Shown: positions 8,201 through 18,028 of the stretch, in pieces
Layout: each line of letters opens with the position of its first letter
How positions within the stretch are numbered: the stretch's first letter is position 1
Source: Allopontixanthobacter sediminis
GTDB lineage: Bacteria; Pseudomonadota; Alphaproteobacteria; Sphingomonadales; Sphingomonadaceae
NCBI RefSeq assembly: GCF_009828115.1
Contig: NZ_WTYL01000003.1
Coordinates: 506,501-570,500, forward strand
Length of the DNA: 64,000 nucleotides
Direction: 5' to 3'
Position numbers and translations under genes: made by a program
Notes under the pieces: generated by a model
Databases searched by the model: none
Seen by the model: the letters and a program-made list of their open reading frames with translations, nothing else
What the model was told of the DNA's origin: nothing

Positions 8201-9106
8201 TCACCGCTTCCGCCGTCGGATCACGCCTTCTTGCGCGACGCTGGCGACGAGAGTGCCTTCGCGGGTCAGGATACTTCCCCGGTTAAATCCGCGGCCGCCG
8301 CCGCTCCACGGGCTGTCGGTTACATACAGCAGCCATTCGTCGGCGCGGGCAGGGCGGTGGAACCAGATCGCATGATCGAGGCTGGCCCCGTTCATTTCAC
8401 CGCGCATCCAGCTCAGGCCGTGGGGCAGCGCTGCGGTTCCGAGCAGGGTGTAATCGCTCGCATAGGCAATCACCGCGCGGTGGATCGCCGGATCGTCGGG
8501 CAGCGCGGCGGCGGCGCGAAACCAGCTGTGCGCGCGCGGTTCCCTGGGTTCGCTATTCATCCAATGCAGCCGGTCGACCGTGCGCGTTTCAATCGGGCGC
8601 GGGCGCAGGATCAAGGCTCGATGGTCGTCATCAAGATTCGGCATTGCCGCGACCATCTTCTGTCGTTGGTCCATATCGGACTTCAAATCCTCCGGCTGAG
8701 TGACGTCCGGCATGGTGCAGGCCTGGTGCTCCAACCCCTCCTCGGGCCGCTGAAAGCTGGCGGTGAGGTTCAGTATGGGCCGACTGGCACCGTCTTCCAA
8801 CTGGCTCGCGACTACCCGCCGATTGGCGAAACTCCGGCCATCGAAATCGCGGGCGATGGCGTAATCTATCGCGGGGCCTTCAGTGCCGCCGCGCAGGAAG
8901 TAGGCATGCAGTGAATGCGCGGTCATGCCTTCGGGCGCGGCGAGTTGCGCCGCCTGGAGAGCCTGGGCGATCACTTGCCCGCCGAACACGCGGCCAACAC
9001 CGCCGGGCTGGGGACGGCCGACATAATTATCCGCGCCGGAGGGCTCGACAGTCAGCAGCCGGACGAGATTGGCGACCAATTGTTCAGGGGAAGGGGTTTC
9101 GCTCAT
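8201..9106 (-). CDS. tesB: acyl-CoA thioesterase II
   Basis: 301 residues from the ATG at 9106; a TTG at 9142 would add 12 residues but is weaker. Double hotdog-fold thioesterase of the TesB family, hydrolysing medium/long acyl-CoA to free acid and CoA. Recognisable family segments are GRVFGGQVIAQAL near residue 40, HSLHAYFLRGG, and the closing region with LDHAIWFHRP. Length fits the family (about 285-300). It is convergent with the mini-ORF unit and shares its terminator. Confidence 0.92.
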   Translation of the reverse strand: MSETPSPEQLVANLVRLLTVEPSGADNYVGRPQPGGVGRVFGGQVIAQALQAAQLAAPEGMTAHSLHAYFLRGGTEGPAIDYAIARDFDGRSFANRRVVASQLEDGASRPILNLTASFQRPEEGLEHQACTMPDVTQPEDLKSDMDQRQKMVAAMPNLDDDHRALILRPRPIETRTVDRLHWMNSEPREPRAHSWFRAAAALPDDPAIHRAVIAYASDYTLLGTAALPHGLSWMRGEMNGASLDHAIWFHRPARADEWLLYVTDSPWSGGGRGFNRGSILTREGTLVASVAQEGVIRRRKR

Positions 9107-9150
9107 GGGCTGCGCATTGCGGTCCGGCAGCGACTTCGTCAACGCTGCGC

Positions 9151-10008
9151 TTACCCGGTGACGGAAAGTTTTCGCAATATCCTGAACGCTGCCGACTTCC
9201 CGAAATTACGTGCCGGCCACCGCCCCGGCGGCGCAGGGGCGATGCCAAGTTTCCGCAACTGACGGTTGAAGCCCCGCGCTTCCGCTTCGGCAAAACTCCA
9301 GTCACTGCGCCATGTGATCGACAGGGAGATGGAGCTTTCCGGACCGTTGCGTACAAAGTGCGGTGCCATGACCGGCACATAAATCGCCTGACCCGGGGTC
9401 AGGGCGAAATCCCGCCCACCGTCCGCCATTTCTTCCCGCCAGACCAGTTCGCGTGCTCCGCCAGCGTGATAGCTCTCGTGCACCTGGTCGGGCGCATAGA
9501 AGCCGTCTCCGGCTGGGAACTGGGTCATGACCTTGCTGCCGGTCAGTTGCAGCAGGATGTTGTGTTCCGGGTCGAAATGATACGGGGTCACGGCGTTGGG
9601 ACTGGAGATGAACACGAACCCCTGGGGACGAAGCATCGCGCCGGTGCGCGCTTCGATTTCTCCGCGCAGTTCGCCGAGTAGCGCGAGGAGCAGCGCGTTA
9701 TAGGCGGGCACCTGTTCGATGTTCTTCAGCACTGCCCAGCTGTTACTAGTGGCTATGCGGCGGATGGTGTCTTCGATCGACAGTCCGGTCGCGCCCGGCT
9801 TTCCGTCCACCCCGATGGGCAGGTCGCCGCGGTTGTATTCTATCGAGATGCCGGGCAATTCAGCGGCCAGTCCGGCGAGCGCATCCAGCGTCAGCAGTGG
9901 ATGATGCGCCAGATTGTGGCCCAGGATATGAGGAATTTCCGGATAGGTTGCGGCAAACTGCAATCGCGCCGTCTCGTTGAAGATTTCCCCGCCTAGCGTA
10001 TCGCCCAT
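9151..10008 (-). CDS. cupin-like / JmjC-type domain protein
   Basis: 285 residues from ATG at 10008. The central HFDPEHN segment fits an HxD iron-binding facial triad of JmjC/cupin_8-type 2-oxoglutarate dioxygenases, with a later His in APHFVRNG as candidate third ligand. The segments YHAGGARELVWRE and LTPGQAIYVPVMAPHF resemble cupin strands. The start codon comes 2 bases after the stop of the acetyltransferase-like gene, so the two are co-transcribed and probably coupled. Likely a cytoplasmic oxygenase modifying a protein or small molecule; substrate unknown. Confidence 0.75.
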   Translation of the reverse strand: MGDTLGGEIFNETARLQFAATYPEIPHILGHNLAHHPLLTLDALAGLAAELPGISIEYNRGDLPIGVDGKPGATGLSIEDTIRRIATSNSWAVLKNIEQVPAYNALLLALLGELRGEIEARTGAMLRPQGFVFISSPNAVTPYHFDPEHNILLQLTGSKVMTQFPAGDGFYAPDQVHESYHAGGARELVWREEMADGGRDFALTPGQAIYVPVMAPHFVRNGPESSISLSITWRSDWSFAEAEARGFNRQLRKLGIAPAPPGRWPARNFGKSAAFRILRKLSVTG

Positions 10009-10010
10009 GG

Positions 10011-11180
10011 TCACAGACCTCCTGCCGCAAAACCATTTTCGGCACGTAGCAATTGGCGAAAAAGCGATTGGCGCAGCGTGCCGCCGATCCCGATGTTGAT
10101 CCGCTGGATCGTCCGCTTTTCCCGCCAGATCCGCTCGATCATCGGATGGTCGGCGGACGCGCAGCTGTCGCACCAGTCGATGTCTGGCCGGCCCAGCAGG
10201 GCAAGGTTCTCGCGCTGCAGCAGGACCCCCGGGGAAAACCGCGAGTAATCTTCGTCAAAAGCGGTCTTGAAGGAAAAGCTGCCGGGCGCCGCGAGGAAGT
10301 TCACCAGCATCGCGATCGGGCGGTCATTTAGTGAAAGGGTCAACCGCTCCGCCCTGCCGCGGGTGGCGCCGCCGCGAAGAGTTGCGCGGAAGTACGATGC
10401 AGTTGCGGGATCGGAAGCTAGCGCCGAACCTCCCCGGCCTTTCCATCCAGCTTGTTCGAGCTTGAGGAAATCATCGCACCATGCATCGATGGCTTCGCCT
10501 GTCAGGTCCCGGCGAAATTTCACAGCGCCGGCTTCGGACAAGCGGCTGTGCTGGCGGCGCAGTTCCTTGCGTTTCTTGCCGCTGAGGGACGCTTCGAAAT
10601 ACGCTTCCGGGGGCCCGGCCGATTGAAGCATGGCGCGTTGTTCGGAATGGACCACCCCGGCAGGTCGCTCCTGCCCTGCGAGCAGACGGATCAAGGCCGT
10701 GTGAACGGCGCCGCCGGTCGGCAACTGCGTCAGATGCAGGAACAGGCCGTTGCGCGGGCGGGAATCGAGGGTCTGCAGCAGTGCGGTCCAGAACGCGGAC
10801 TCGTACCCCTTAGACACCAAGGGAATGCCGCAGAAGGCATTGTGGTGGACCCAATTGTGCCAGTGCGGCACTGGATAGCCGTAGTAGCGGGCCGAGCGTG
10901 CCACAGGCATCAGCCCGCATAGCTTACCGTCGCAGCGAAAGATTGCGACCCGAGCGTTGCTGCCGCGGTCCAGATTGGCCAGAGCGGGCAGCAGGTTCCA
11001 ACTTTCGAAGAATGGATTGGGTTCGCTCGCCGTCAACGCAAGCGCATCCCATTCCGCAATCGCGTCGGAACTGGCAAACTCTTGCCAGTCGAGCAGCGTA
11101 ATGCCGTCCCGCACGCCCAGAAGCCGCGCGGTGTTCAGGCAATCTTTGTCCGTTTCGTGGTGGAGCGGAAGGCTGGCCAA
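10011..11180 (-). CDS. GNAT / BioF2-like (FemAB-related) acetyltransferase domain protein
   Basis: 389 residues. Two degenerate GNAT-like halves as in the BioF2/FemAB-like family: an N-terminal half with NPFFESWNLLPAL and CGLMPVARSARYYGYP, then a helical linker SGKKRKELRRQ, and a C-terminal half with FKTAFDEDYSRFSPGVLLQRENL, the usual acyl-CoA-domain signature. The first codon is TTG (11178-11180); no in-frame ATG is available nearby, so the start is uncertain. It sits directly upstream of the cupin-like gene. Members of this family acylate polysaccharides or lipids; the target here is unknown. Confidence 0.75.
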   Translation of the reverse strand: MASLPLHHETDKDCLNTARLLGVRDGITLLDWQEFASSDAIAEWDALALTASEPNPFFESWNLLPALANLDRGSNARVAIFRCDGKLCGLMPVARSARYYGYPVPHWHNWVHHNAFCGIPLVSKGYESAFWTALLQTLDSRPRNGLFLHLTQLPTGGAVHTALIRLLAGQERPAGVVHSEQRAMLQSAGPPEAYFEASLSGKKRKELRRQHSRLSEAGAVKFRRDLTGEAIDAWCDDFLKLEQAGWKGRGGSALASDPATASYFRATLRGGATRGRAERLTLSLNDRPIAMLVNFLAAPGSFSFKTAFDEDYSRFSPGVLLQRENLALLGRPDIDWCDSCASADHPMIERIWREKRTIQRINIGIGGTLRQSLFRQLLRAENGFAAGGL

Positions 11181-11271
11181 CCGTTAACCCTTGCTTCGCG
11201 CGGCAGATTGCGCCGCACAATGCACGTAACAGGGTGGTGCTGATGAAAAATTAATGCAGCGGCACCCGGCA

Positions 11272-11315
11272 CAAGAAAGGGCGCGGACACCGTCAGGCAT
11301 CCGCGCCCTATCTTG
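11272..11315. terminator. terminator hairpin downstream of hppA
   Basis: AGGGCGCGGA (11278-11287), 12-base loop, TCCGCGCCCT (11300-11309), extended after single A/A mismatches by CAAGA/TCTTG. It lies about 40 bases past the hppA stop. The minus-strand transcript reads TTTCTTG after the main stem, a short U-tract. Confidence 0.7.
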
Positions 11316-11351
11316 AGCTGGCGATTGCTCGCCTAGCGTTTCAGGTGGCGA

Positions 11352-13460
11352 TCAAGCCGCCGCGAGAGCCGCCAACAGCAGCAGCGCCACGATGTTGGTG
11401 ATCTTGATCATCGGGTTCACGGCAGGGCCCGCAGTGTCCTTGTAGGGATCGCCCACGGTATCGCCGGTCACCGCAGCTTTGTGCGCTTCGGAACCTTTGC
11501 CGCCGTGGTTGCCGTCTTCGATGTACTTCTTGGCGTTGTCCCACGCGCCGCCGCCGGCGGTCATGGACAGCGCCACGAAGATCCCCGAGACGATCACGCC
11601 GAGCAGCAATGCCCCAAGGGCGGCAAAACCGTTCGCCTGACCCGCCACTGCGGTGATCACGAAATAGACCACGATCGGGGCCAGAACCGGCAGCATCGAC
11701 GGGATCACCATTTCCTTGATCGCGGCCTTGGTCACAAGGTCGACCGTGCGGGCATAGTCGGGACGCGATGTCCCGGCCATGATGCCCGGGTCGGCAGCGA
11801 ATTGCGCACGGACGTCCTTGACCACGTCGCCCGCAGCGCGGCCCACGGCGGTCATGCCCATCGCTCCGAACAGGTAAGGCAGCAAGGCGCCGAGCAGCAG
11901 GCCGACGATCACATAGGGGTTTTCCAGGCTGAAGCTGACTTCAAGGTCCGGGAAAAACTCCTTGAGATCGGCGGTATAGGCGCTGAACAGCACCAAGGCT
12001 GCCAGACCTGCCGAACCGATGGCATAACCCTTGGTCACGGCCTTGGTGGTGTTGCCCACGGCATCCAGCGCATCGGTCTTTTCCCGCACGCTTTCGTCCA
12101 GATCGGCCATTTCGGCGATCCCGCCAGCGTTGTCGGTAACCGGACCGTACGCGTCCAGCGCCACGACCATGCCGGCGAGTGCCAGCATTGCTGTCGCGCC
12201 GTAGGCAATGCCCATCAGGCCGGCCAATTGGTACGTCACGACAATGGCAACCACGATCACCAGCGTCGGCAATGCGGTCGATTCAAGGCTGATCGCAAGA
12301 CCCTGGATGACGTTGGTCCCATGGCCGGTTTCGGATGATTTCGCGATCGACCGCACCGGACGGAACTGGGTGCCGGTGTAGTATTCGGTGATCCAGATAA
12401 TCAGGCCGGTAACCGCAAGGCCGACCATCATGGCCCAGAACAGCGACATGCCGCTGAAAGTCTGGCCGTCGACGGTGTAGGTCGTGCCCATGCCGATGGC
12501 GTAATCGGTCGCCCAGTAGATCGCCGGGATAGACAGTACCGCGGTGGTGATGAAGCCTTTGTACAACGCGCCCATGATGTTGTTGGAGGACCCGAGGCGG
12601 ACCATGTACGTTCCGATGATCGAGGTGACGATACAGACACCGCCCACAAGCAATGGCAGGCTCATCAGGGCCAGCAGCCCTTCCTCGCCGAGGTTGGTCA
12701 GCAGCAACGCCGTCAGCACCATGGTGGCGCCAACGGTCACGACGTAGGTTTCGAACAGGTCGGCCGCCATCCCGGCGCAGTCGCCGACATTGTCACCGAC
12801 GTTATCCGCGATGGTGGCAGGGTTGCGTGGATCGTCTTCCGGAATTCCGGCTTCGACCTTGCCAACCAGATCGGCGCCGACATCGGCCGCCTTGGTGAAG
12901 ATCCCGCCGCCGAGACGCGCGAAAATCGAAATCAGGGAAGCACCGAAGGCCAGGCCGACCAGTGCGTCGATGACTTCGCGCTTTTCCGCAAGGATGGTGA
13001 GATCGAGACCCATGGACGCGGTCATGACGTAGAAGAAGACCGCGATTGCCAGCAGGGCGAGGCCCGCGACGAGCATGCCGGTAACCGCCCCGGCGCGGAA
13101 CGCCACGGTCAGGCCGGCCTGCAATCCGCGCTGCGCCGCGGCGGCGGTGCGCACGTTCGAACGAACCGAGATATTCATCCCGATGAAACCCGCGACACCC
13201 GAAAGCACCGCTCCGACGACGAAGCCGGTGGCGGAGATGGCCCCGAGGAAAATGAAAACGATGATCGCAACCACCACGCCGACCATGGCGATCGTGGTAT
13301 ATTGGCGCTTCAGATAGGCCTGCGCGCCTTCCTGGATGGCCCCGGCGATTTCCTGCATTCTTGCGTTGCCGGCGTCAGCGCTCAGCACTTGGCGGCTAGT
13401 GACGATGCCATAAATAATGGCAAGTAGTCCCAGCCCAATTGAAATAAGTACTAGATTCAC
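11352..13460 (-). CDS. hppA: K+-insensitive proton-translocating pyrophosphatase
   Basis: Integral membrane pump coupling PPi hydrolysis to proton export. 702 residues from the GTG at 13460, which has GGAAGGA 7-8 bases upstream; upstream in-frame codons would only add a non-conserved tail. About 16 TM helices. The substrate-binding motifs [11 protein letters not shown] and DNVGDNVGD are intact. The diagnostic GNTTKA at 469-474 carries Lys where K+-dependent enzymes have Ala, which assigns it to the K+-independent class. Followed by a strong hairpin terminator. Confidence 0.96.
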   Translation of the reverse strand: MNLVLISIGLGLLAIIYGIVTSRQVLSADAGNARMQEIAGAIQEGAQAYLKRQYTTIAMVGVVVAIIVFIFLGAISATGFVVGAVLSGVAGFIGMNISVRSNVRTAAAAQRGLQAGLTVAFRAGAVTGMLVAGLALLAIAVFFYVMTASMGLDLTILAEKREVIDALVGLAFGASLISIFARLGGGIFTKAADVGADLVGKVEAGIPEDDPRNPATIADNVGDNVGDCAGMAADLFETYVVTVGATMVLTALLLTNLGEEGLLALMSLPLLVGGVCIVTSIIGTYMVRLGSSNNIMGALYKGFITTAVLSIPAIYWATDYAIGMGTTYTVDGQTFSGMSLFWAMMVGLAVTGLIIWITEYYTGTQFRPVRSIAKSSETGHGTNVIQGLAISLESTALPTLVIVVAIVVTYQLAGLMGIAYGATAMLALAGMVVALDAYGPVTDNAGGIAEMADLDESVREKTDALDAVGNTTKAVTKGYAIGSAGLAALVLFSAYTADLKEFFPDLEVSFSLENPYVIVGLLLGALLPYLFGAMGMTAVGRAAGDVVKDVRAQFAADPGIMAGTSRPDYARTVDLVTKAAIKEMVIPSMLPVLAPIVVYFVITAVAGQANGFAALGALLLGVIVSGIFVALSMTAGGGAWDNAKKYIEDGNHGGKGSEAHKAAVTGDTVGDPYKDTAGPAVNPMIKITNIVALLLLAALAAA

Positions 13461-13547
13461 ACGAACATCCTTCCCCAGTGGATCAGATAGAAAGCGGCCT
13501 CTTTTATTCAGGTCCTGCTTGGCGGGTAGGTATAGGGGCGCGGTGAA

Positions 13548-13561
13548 GGGGCGCAAGCCCC
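13548..13561. terminator. short GC hairpin between hppA and thiL
   Basis: GGGGC-GCAA-GCCCC, a perfect 5-bp stem with a GNRA-type tetraloop, 36 bases beyond the thiL stop on the minus strand. No clean U-run follows, so it may be a weak terminator or an RNA 3' end stabiliser for the hisG-thiL transcript. Confidence 0.4.
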
Positions 13562-13596
13562 GTTGGTGTCAGCCCTGTTGGCAAGGTTTCGGACGG

Positions 13597-14490
13597 TCAG
13601 CGAGCGTGATGATAACCGAGGGCGTCGTCTGGATCCGGGGGCATCCCGTCGACCAGCAGCACGTGCCGCGCGCGGGCTTCGACCATGCCGATCTTGTATA
13701 CCGGAACCGGCCACGCGGTATCCTCCGCGCCGGTGAACAGCAACTGGTAATCATCGCCCCAGCGCAACGCGTCCGCGCGGCGGGCTTCCGGGGCGGCGAT
13801 GGGAACCGATGCGGAGTCTATGGAGATCGTGACGCCGCTGGCTTCGGCAAGTCGGCGTGCGTCGAGCAGCACGCCGTCGGACACATCCATCATCGCGCTG
13901 ACCAGCGGAGCGAGTGCGCGCCCTTGGGCAAGCAGCGGACGCGGCCGGCGATAGGCGGTAGTATCGTGGTCCGTGCCGCCTTGCAGGGCTTCGAAACCCA
14001 TCATCGCCGCGCCTACAGGGCCGGTCAGGTATACAGCCTCGCCCGGGCAGGAACCGGAGCGGGAAGGGACAGGAGTAAAGGTGGCCCGACCGATCGCAGT
14101 GAGGCTGAAACAACGCGGGCCATTCGCAGCTACGGTATCGCCGCCCAGCAGGGGGACGTCATACTCCGCCAACACCTCGGCCAGTCCGTCGATGAACCGG
14201 TCATCGTCCGCGCCGAGCATATGGGTGTAGAGGACGCCCGACGGCTTCGCGCCCTTCGCCGCCAGGTCCGACAGGTTGGTCGCGGCGAGCTTCCACGCGA
14301 CATCGGCCATGTCCTGTCCCGCGAGATAGTGAATTCCCTCGACCATGCTGTCCTGCGTCAGGACGAGGGTCTCGGTGCCGATTTCCAGCACCGCTGCATC
14401 ATCGGTCAGGCCGCGCGCCGCCGGATGGGTGGCGAATGCGCGCAGGGCGGCGATCAGTCCTTCCTCCCCGTCAAGGGAGGGCCGGCTCAC
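13597..14490 (-). CDS. thiL: thiamine-monophosphate kinase
   Basis: 297 residues. Phosphorylates thiamine monophosphate to thiamine diphosphate. Family motifs are present: GLTDDAAVL near residue 27, VLTQDSMVEGIHY, WKLAATNLSDLAAKGA, LLGGDTV, and MDVSDGVLLD. The end is slightly shorter than many homologues but the fold-defining motifs are complete. Its ATG overlaps the nusB stop by 4 bases; last gene of a hisG-hisD-nusB-thiL operon. Confidence 0.95.
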   Translation of the reverse strand: MSRPSLDGEEGLIAALRAFATHPAARGLTDDAAVLEIGTETLVLTQDSMVEGIHYLAGQDMADVAWKLAATNLSDLAAKGAKPSGVLYTHMLGADDDRFIDGLAEVLAEYDVPLLGGDTVAANGPRCFSLTAIGRATFTPVPSRSGSCPGEAVYLTGPVGAAMMGFEALQGGTDHDTTAYRRPRPLLAQGRALAPLVSAMMDVSDGVLLDARRLAEASGVTISIDSASVPIAAPEARRADALRWGDDYQLLFTGAEDTAWPVPVYKIGMVEARARHVLLVDGMPPDPDDALGYHHAR

Positions 14491-14948
14491 GGACGCACGG
14501 CCTTGCCGACCGAATCCAGCACGCCGTTGACGAATTTCGCTTCCTTCTCGTCGAAGAAAGCGTGCGCAACATCGATATATTCACTGATCACGACCTTTTT
14601 CGACACGTCGGCGCGGGCGAGCAATTCATACGCGCCGCAGCGCAGGATCTGGACCATCGTCTTGTCCAGCCGGTCGATCTTCCAGCCCTCGGCGAGTTTC
14701 GATTGCAGCAATTCGTCGATTTCCTCGCGGCGGGCGTCCACTCCGCTGACGACGTCGTCGAAGAAATCGACCTCCGCATCGGCGTATTGCTCATCCTCGA
14801 TTTCCTGGCCCAGCCGGTGCTGGTGGAATTCGTTGAGCAGCCGCGCCAGCGCGGTTTTTTCCATCTGCTGCTGGTACAGCGCCTGGACCGCGGCGAGACG
14901 CGCGGCAGATCGGGCCTGCGATTTGGGCGGCGTTGCGGGCTTGTTCAT
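14487..14948 (-). CDS. nusB: transcription antitermination factor NusB
   Basis: 153-residue all-helical NusB. The start region SARLAAVQALYQQ and the closing VVISEYIDVAHAF...KFVNGVLD are family hallmarks. It acts with NusE in rRNA antitermination complexes. 4-base overlaps with hisD upstream and thiL downstream indicate tight translational coupling. Confidence 0.96.
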   Translation of the reverse strand: MNKPATPPKSQARSAARLAAVQALYQQQMEKTALARLLNEFHQHRLGQEIEDEQYADAEVDFFDDVVSGVDARREEIDELLQSKLAEGWKIDRLDKTMVQILRCGAYELLARADVSKKVVISEYIDVAHAFFDEKEAKFVNGVLDSVGKAVRP

Positions 14949-16237
14949 TTCAATCTCATTTCAATCGATTTGGCATGGGCCGGAAGGCCTTCCGCGTTGG
15001 CCAGCGCAATTCCCGCAGGGCCGATTGCGGCGAGGGCGTCTTCGTCGGCAGACAGGAAGCTGGTGCGCTTCATGAAATCGAGCACGGACAGGCCGCTGGC
15101 GAAACGCGCCCGGCGACCAGTGGGCAGCACGTGGTTGGGCCCAGCGACGTAATCGCCGATCGCCTCCGGCGTGTGACGGCCAAGGAATACGCTGCCCGCA
15201 TGGCGGATCTTGGCGAACATGGCGTCGGGGTCGTCAAGGGCCAGCTCGACATGTTCGGCCGCCAGCTGGTTGGCGAGCGGTGCCGCCTGGTCCAGGTTTT
15301 CGACCACGATCATCACGCCGTGGCGTTCCCAACTGGCACTGGCCGTCTTGTTGGTGGACAGCATCGAAGATTGCACGTCGACCCGGTCCTCCACCTGCCA
15401 GGCGAACTTCTCGTCGTCGGTAATCAGGATCGACTGGGCGTCCGGATCGTGTTCGGCCTGGCTAAGCAGGTCGGCAGCGATCCAGTCGGGATTGTTCTTG
15501 TTGTCGGCAATAACCAGGATTTCTGAGGGTCCGGCGACCATGTCGATACCGACGACGCCGAAGAGCTGGCGCTTGGCCTCCGCCACCCATGCGTTACCCG
15601 GGCCGGTCACCACGTCGACCGCCGCAATCCGGTCCGTGCCATAGGCGAGAGCGGCAACCGCCTGCGCGCCGCCGACGCGCCAGACTTCATCGACCCCGGC
15701 CAGATGCGCCGCGGCCAGCACCAGCGGATTCGTAACGCCCTTGGGTGTGGGGGTCACCGCGACCAGCCGGGCAACGCCGGCGACCTTGGCCGGAATGGCG
15801 TTCATCAGCAGCGAGGACGGGTATGCCGCCCGGCCGCCCGGAACATACAGACCCGCCGCATCAACCGGGAGCCACCGCGCACCAAGCCGCACGCCGATGC
15901 TGTCGGTGTAATCGCGGTCTTCGGGCAATTGCGCTTCGTGATAGGCGCGGATCCGGTCGGCGGCGAGGACCAGGGCATCGCGCAATACATCGTCGAGCCC
16001 TTCGAACGCGGCGCGGCAGGTTTCCGCGGAAATTCGCCAGTCATCGTCTTCGGTCAGGCGGTGATTGTCGAAGCGCGCAGTGTATTCCGCCAGCGCGGCG
16101 TCACCCCGGCGGCGCACTTCATTGATGATCAGAGTGACGTCCTGCGCAACATTGTCGTCGCTCTCGCGGCGATCGTTGACGATCTTTTTGAACGCTTTTT
16201 CAAAGCCTTCGTCGGTGATCCTGAGCATTTTCATCAC
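14945..16237 (-). CDS. hisD: histidinol dehydrogenase
   Basis: 430 residues. Catalyses the last two steps of histidine synthesis, histidinol to histidine with 2 NAD+. Motifs: [52 protein letters not shown] and the C-terminal [12 protein letters not shown] at 16237 gives a 4-base overlap with hisG; ATG at 16234 is equally possible and would change only the first residue. Confidence 0.97.
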   Translation of the reverse strand: MMKMLRITDEGFEKAFKKIVNDRRESDDNVAQDVTLIINEVRRRGDAALAEYTARFDNHRLTEDDDWRISAETCRAAFEGLDDVLRDALVLAADRIRAYHEAQLPEDRDYTDSIGVRLGARWLPVDAAGLYVPGGRAAYPSSLLMNAIPAKVAGVARLVAVTPTPKGVTNPLVLAAAHLAGVDEVWRVGGAQAVAALAYGTDRIAAVDVVTGPGNAWVAEAKRQLFGVVGIDMVAGPSEILVIADNKNNPDWIAADLLSQAEHDPDAQSILITDDEKFAWQVEDRVDVQSSMLSTNKTASASWERHGVMIVVENLDQAAPLANQLAAEHVELALDDPDAMFAKIRHAGSVFLGRHTPEAIGDYVAGPNHVLPTGRRARFASGLSVLDFMKRTSFLSADEDALAAIGPAGIALANAEGLPAHAKSIEMRLK

Positions 16238-16905
16238 GCTGCCGCCGCTCCGCCCTGGTTGCCGCTACGAGCGTTCCCGCGAAATGCATCGACCAGCGCT
16301 GCGACGCGCGCATCGGTTTTAAGCGCCGCGCGGTTGACGATAAGCCGCGCGGAAATCTCCATGATCCGGCTGGTTTCCACGAGCCCGTTCTGCTTCAGGG
16401 TTGCCCCGGTCGAAACGAGATCGACGATCCGGCCGGACAAGCCAAGGCTGGGGGCGAGCTCCATCGCGCCGTTGAGCTTGACACACTCGGCCTGGATTCC
16501 CTGCGCCTCGAAATGGCGGCGGGTGATGTTGGGATATTTTGTCGCGACCCGGAGGTGGCTGGTTCCGTCGGCGCTGGTGCCACGTTCCGCCGGTTCTGCT
16601 ACCGACAGGCGGCAGTGGCCGATGTCGAGATCTACCGGTGCGTAGAGGTCGGCGTATTCGAATTCCTCGATCACGTCGGACCCGACAATGCCGATCTGGG
16701 CCGCGCCGTGCGCCACGAAAGTCGCCACGTCGAAGGCGCGGACGCGGATCAGGCGCATATCGTCGCTGGTGGTGGCGAAACTCAGGGAGCGGTTGGCCTT
16801 GTCGTGAAATGCATCATCGGGCACCACTCCGGCGCGCGCCATGACCGGCAGCGCCTCGTCGAGGATACGTCCCTTTGGGACGGCGAAAGTTAGCATTTGC
16901 GGCAT
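16234..16905 (-). CDS. hisG: ATP phosphoribosyltransferase, short form
   Basis: 223 residues from ATG at 16905 (a further ATG lies at 16896). First step of histidine synthesis. Family motifs: [30 protein letters not shown], and [13 protein letters not shown]. Only the catalytic part is present, without the long-form C-terminal regulatory domain, so this belongs to the HisG-S class that needs HisZ. No hisZ is in this window. First gene of hisG-hisD-nusB-thiL. Confidence 0.95.
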   Translation of the reverse strand: MPQMLTFAVPKGRILDEALPVMARAGVVPDDAFHDKANRSLSFATTSDDMRLIRVRAFDVATFVAHGAAQIGIVGSDVIEEFEYADLYAPVDLDIGHCRLSVAEPAERGTSADGTSHLRVATKYPNITRRHFEAQGIQAECVKLNGAMELAPSLGLSGRIVDLVSTGATLKQNGLVETSRIMEISARLIVNRAALKTDARVAALVDAFRGNARSGNQGGAAAA

Positions 16906-16966
16906 GGGGCGGCAGATAGTGCGACAACCGGCAAAGGGCAATGCAAACTAGTTGGAGGACCTGCGC

Positions 16967-18028
16967 ATGACGGACGCTATCATGGATATCGGCACGGTGG
17001 CCGGCGGCATCGAATGGCAGGCCCGCCACGCCGAAGAAGCGGGCGCGCCCGGCACCGGCAAGATTGTCCGGGCGCAGGTTGCGGTCTTGGACAGCGATAC
17101 CGCCACCGGGCGAAGAATGGCGGGCTGGCAGGGCAAGGTGGTTGAGGATGCGTTGCCGCTCCGGCTTGCGGGCGGCTTGCATAATCTGGTGCTGACCGGC
17201 GAGGATCGGCGGCTGGAACCGGTCTATGCCGGCCTCCTCAACGATCAGGGCCAGATCGATGCCATAGTCCTGGAGCTGGTCCGGAAATACGACACCCGCC
17301 TGTTACCGTGGCTGGACGGACCGCCGCAGACCAACGAAGCCGGGCGGTCGTGGGCGTTCATGGCGGCGCTGAAGTGGCTGTCGGTGCGGCTGGGGCCGAA
17401 ATTTAGCCTGTTCGAGCTTGGTGCAAGCGCCGGGGTCAACACCATGATGGACCGGTATTATTTCGACCTTGGCGGCGTGACGGAAGGGCCGCCAAATTCG
17501 CCCATGCGGATTGTTCCCGAATGGCGCGGCGCGCCGCCCCCTGATGCAGCGGTGGAGATTGTCTCGATCCGGGGCTGCGACCAGGCTCCGATCGACCTTC
17601 GCGATCCTGCGATGGCTTTAAAACTTAAAAGCTATGTGTGGCCCGAAGCCCGCCACCGGCTCGCCCGGATCGATGTAGCGGCTGCGCTGGCTGCCGAAAG
17701 CCCGCCGCTGATCGCGCATCAGGATGCGGGGCCCTTCGTGGACGAGATGTTGACGCAGGCTCCCGAGGAGGGGGTCACCCGGGTGCTGCTGCATTCAATC
17801 GTCTGGCAGTATATTCCGCCAGCAACGCGCCAGCACATCGAGGAGGCGATGGCCAGTGCGGCACGCGGCGCTACGGCATCAAGCCCGCTAGCCTGGGTTT
17901 CGCTCGAAACCAATCGCGAGACATTCCGACACGAACTGAGCGTTCGCTACTGGCCTGGCGGCGGGGCCGGGCAGTTGCTTGGATGCGGGCACCCCCACGG
18001 GGCGTGGGCCGAATGGTTCGCGGACTAA
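16967..18028 (+). CDS. DUF2332 family protein
   Basis: 353 residues from ATG at 16967, chosen because GGAGG lies 8 bases upstream. Matches the DUF2332 pattern: an N-terminal helical part, FELGASAGVNTMMDRY (about residue 150-165), and a C-terminal VLLHSIVWQYIP region. The GASAG segment resembles an S-adenosylmethionine-binding loop, so a methyltransferase-like fold is possible, but the family has no established reaction as far as I know. Divergent from hisG; convergent with the hydrolase, overlapping its 3' end by 4 bases. Confidence 0.75.
   Translation: MTDAIMDIGTVAGGIEWQARHAEEAGAPGTGKIVRAQVAVLDSDTATGRRMAGWQGKVVEDALPLRLAGGLHNLVLTGEDRRLEPVYAGLLNDQGQIDAIVLELVRKYDTRLLPWLDGPPQTNEAGRSWAFMAALKWLSVRLGPKFSLFELGASAGVNTMMDRYYFDLGGVTEGPPNSPMRIVPEWRGAPPPDAAVEIVSIRGCDQAPIDLRDPAMALKLKSYVWPEARHRLARIDVAAALAAESPPLIAHQDAGPFVDEMLTQAPEEGVTRVLLHSIVWQYIPPATRQHIEEAMASAARGATASSPLAWVSLETNRETFRHELSVRYWPGGGAGQLLGCGHPHGAWAEWFAD

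Noticed and set aside
13461-13596. Riboswitch (thiamine) near thiL
   Set aside because: The gap is downstream of thiL, and no conserved TPP-box sequence was seen.
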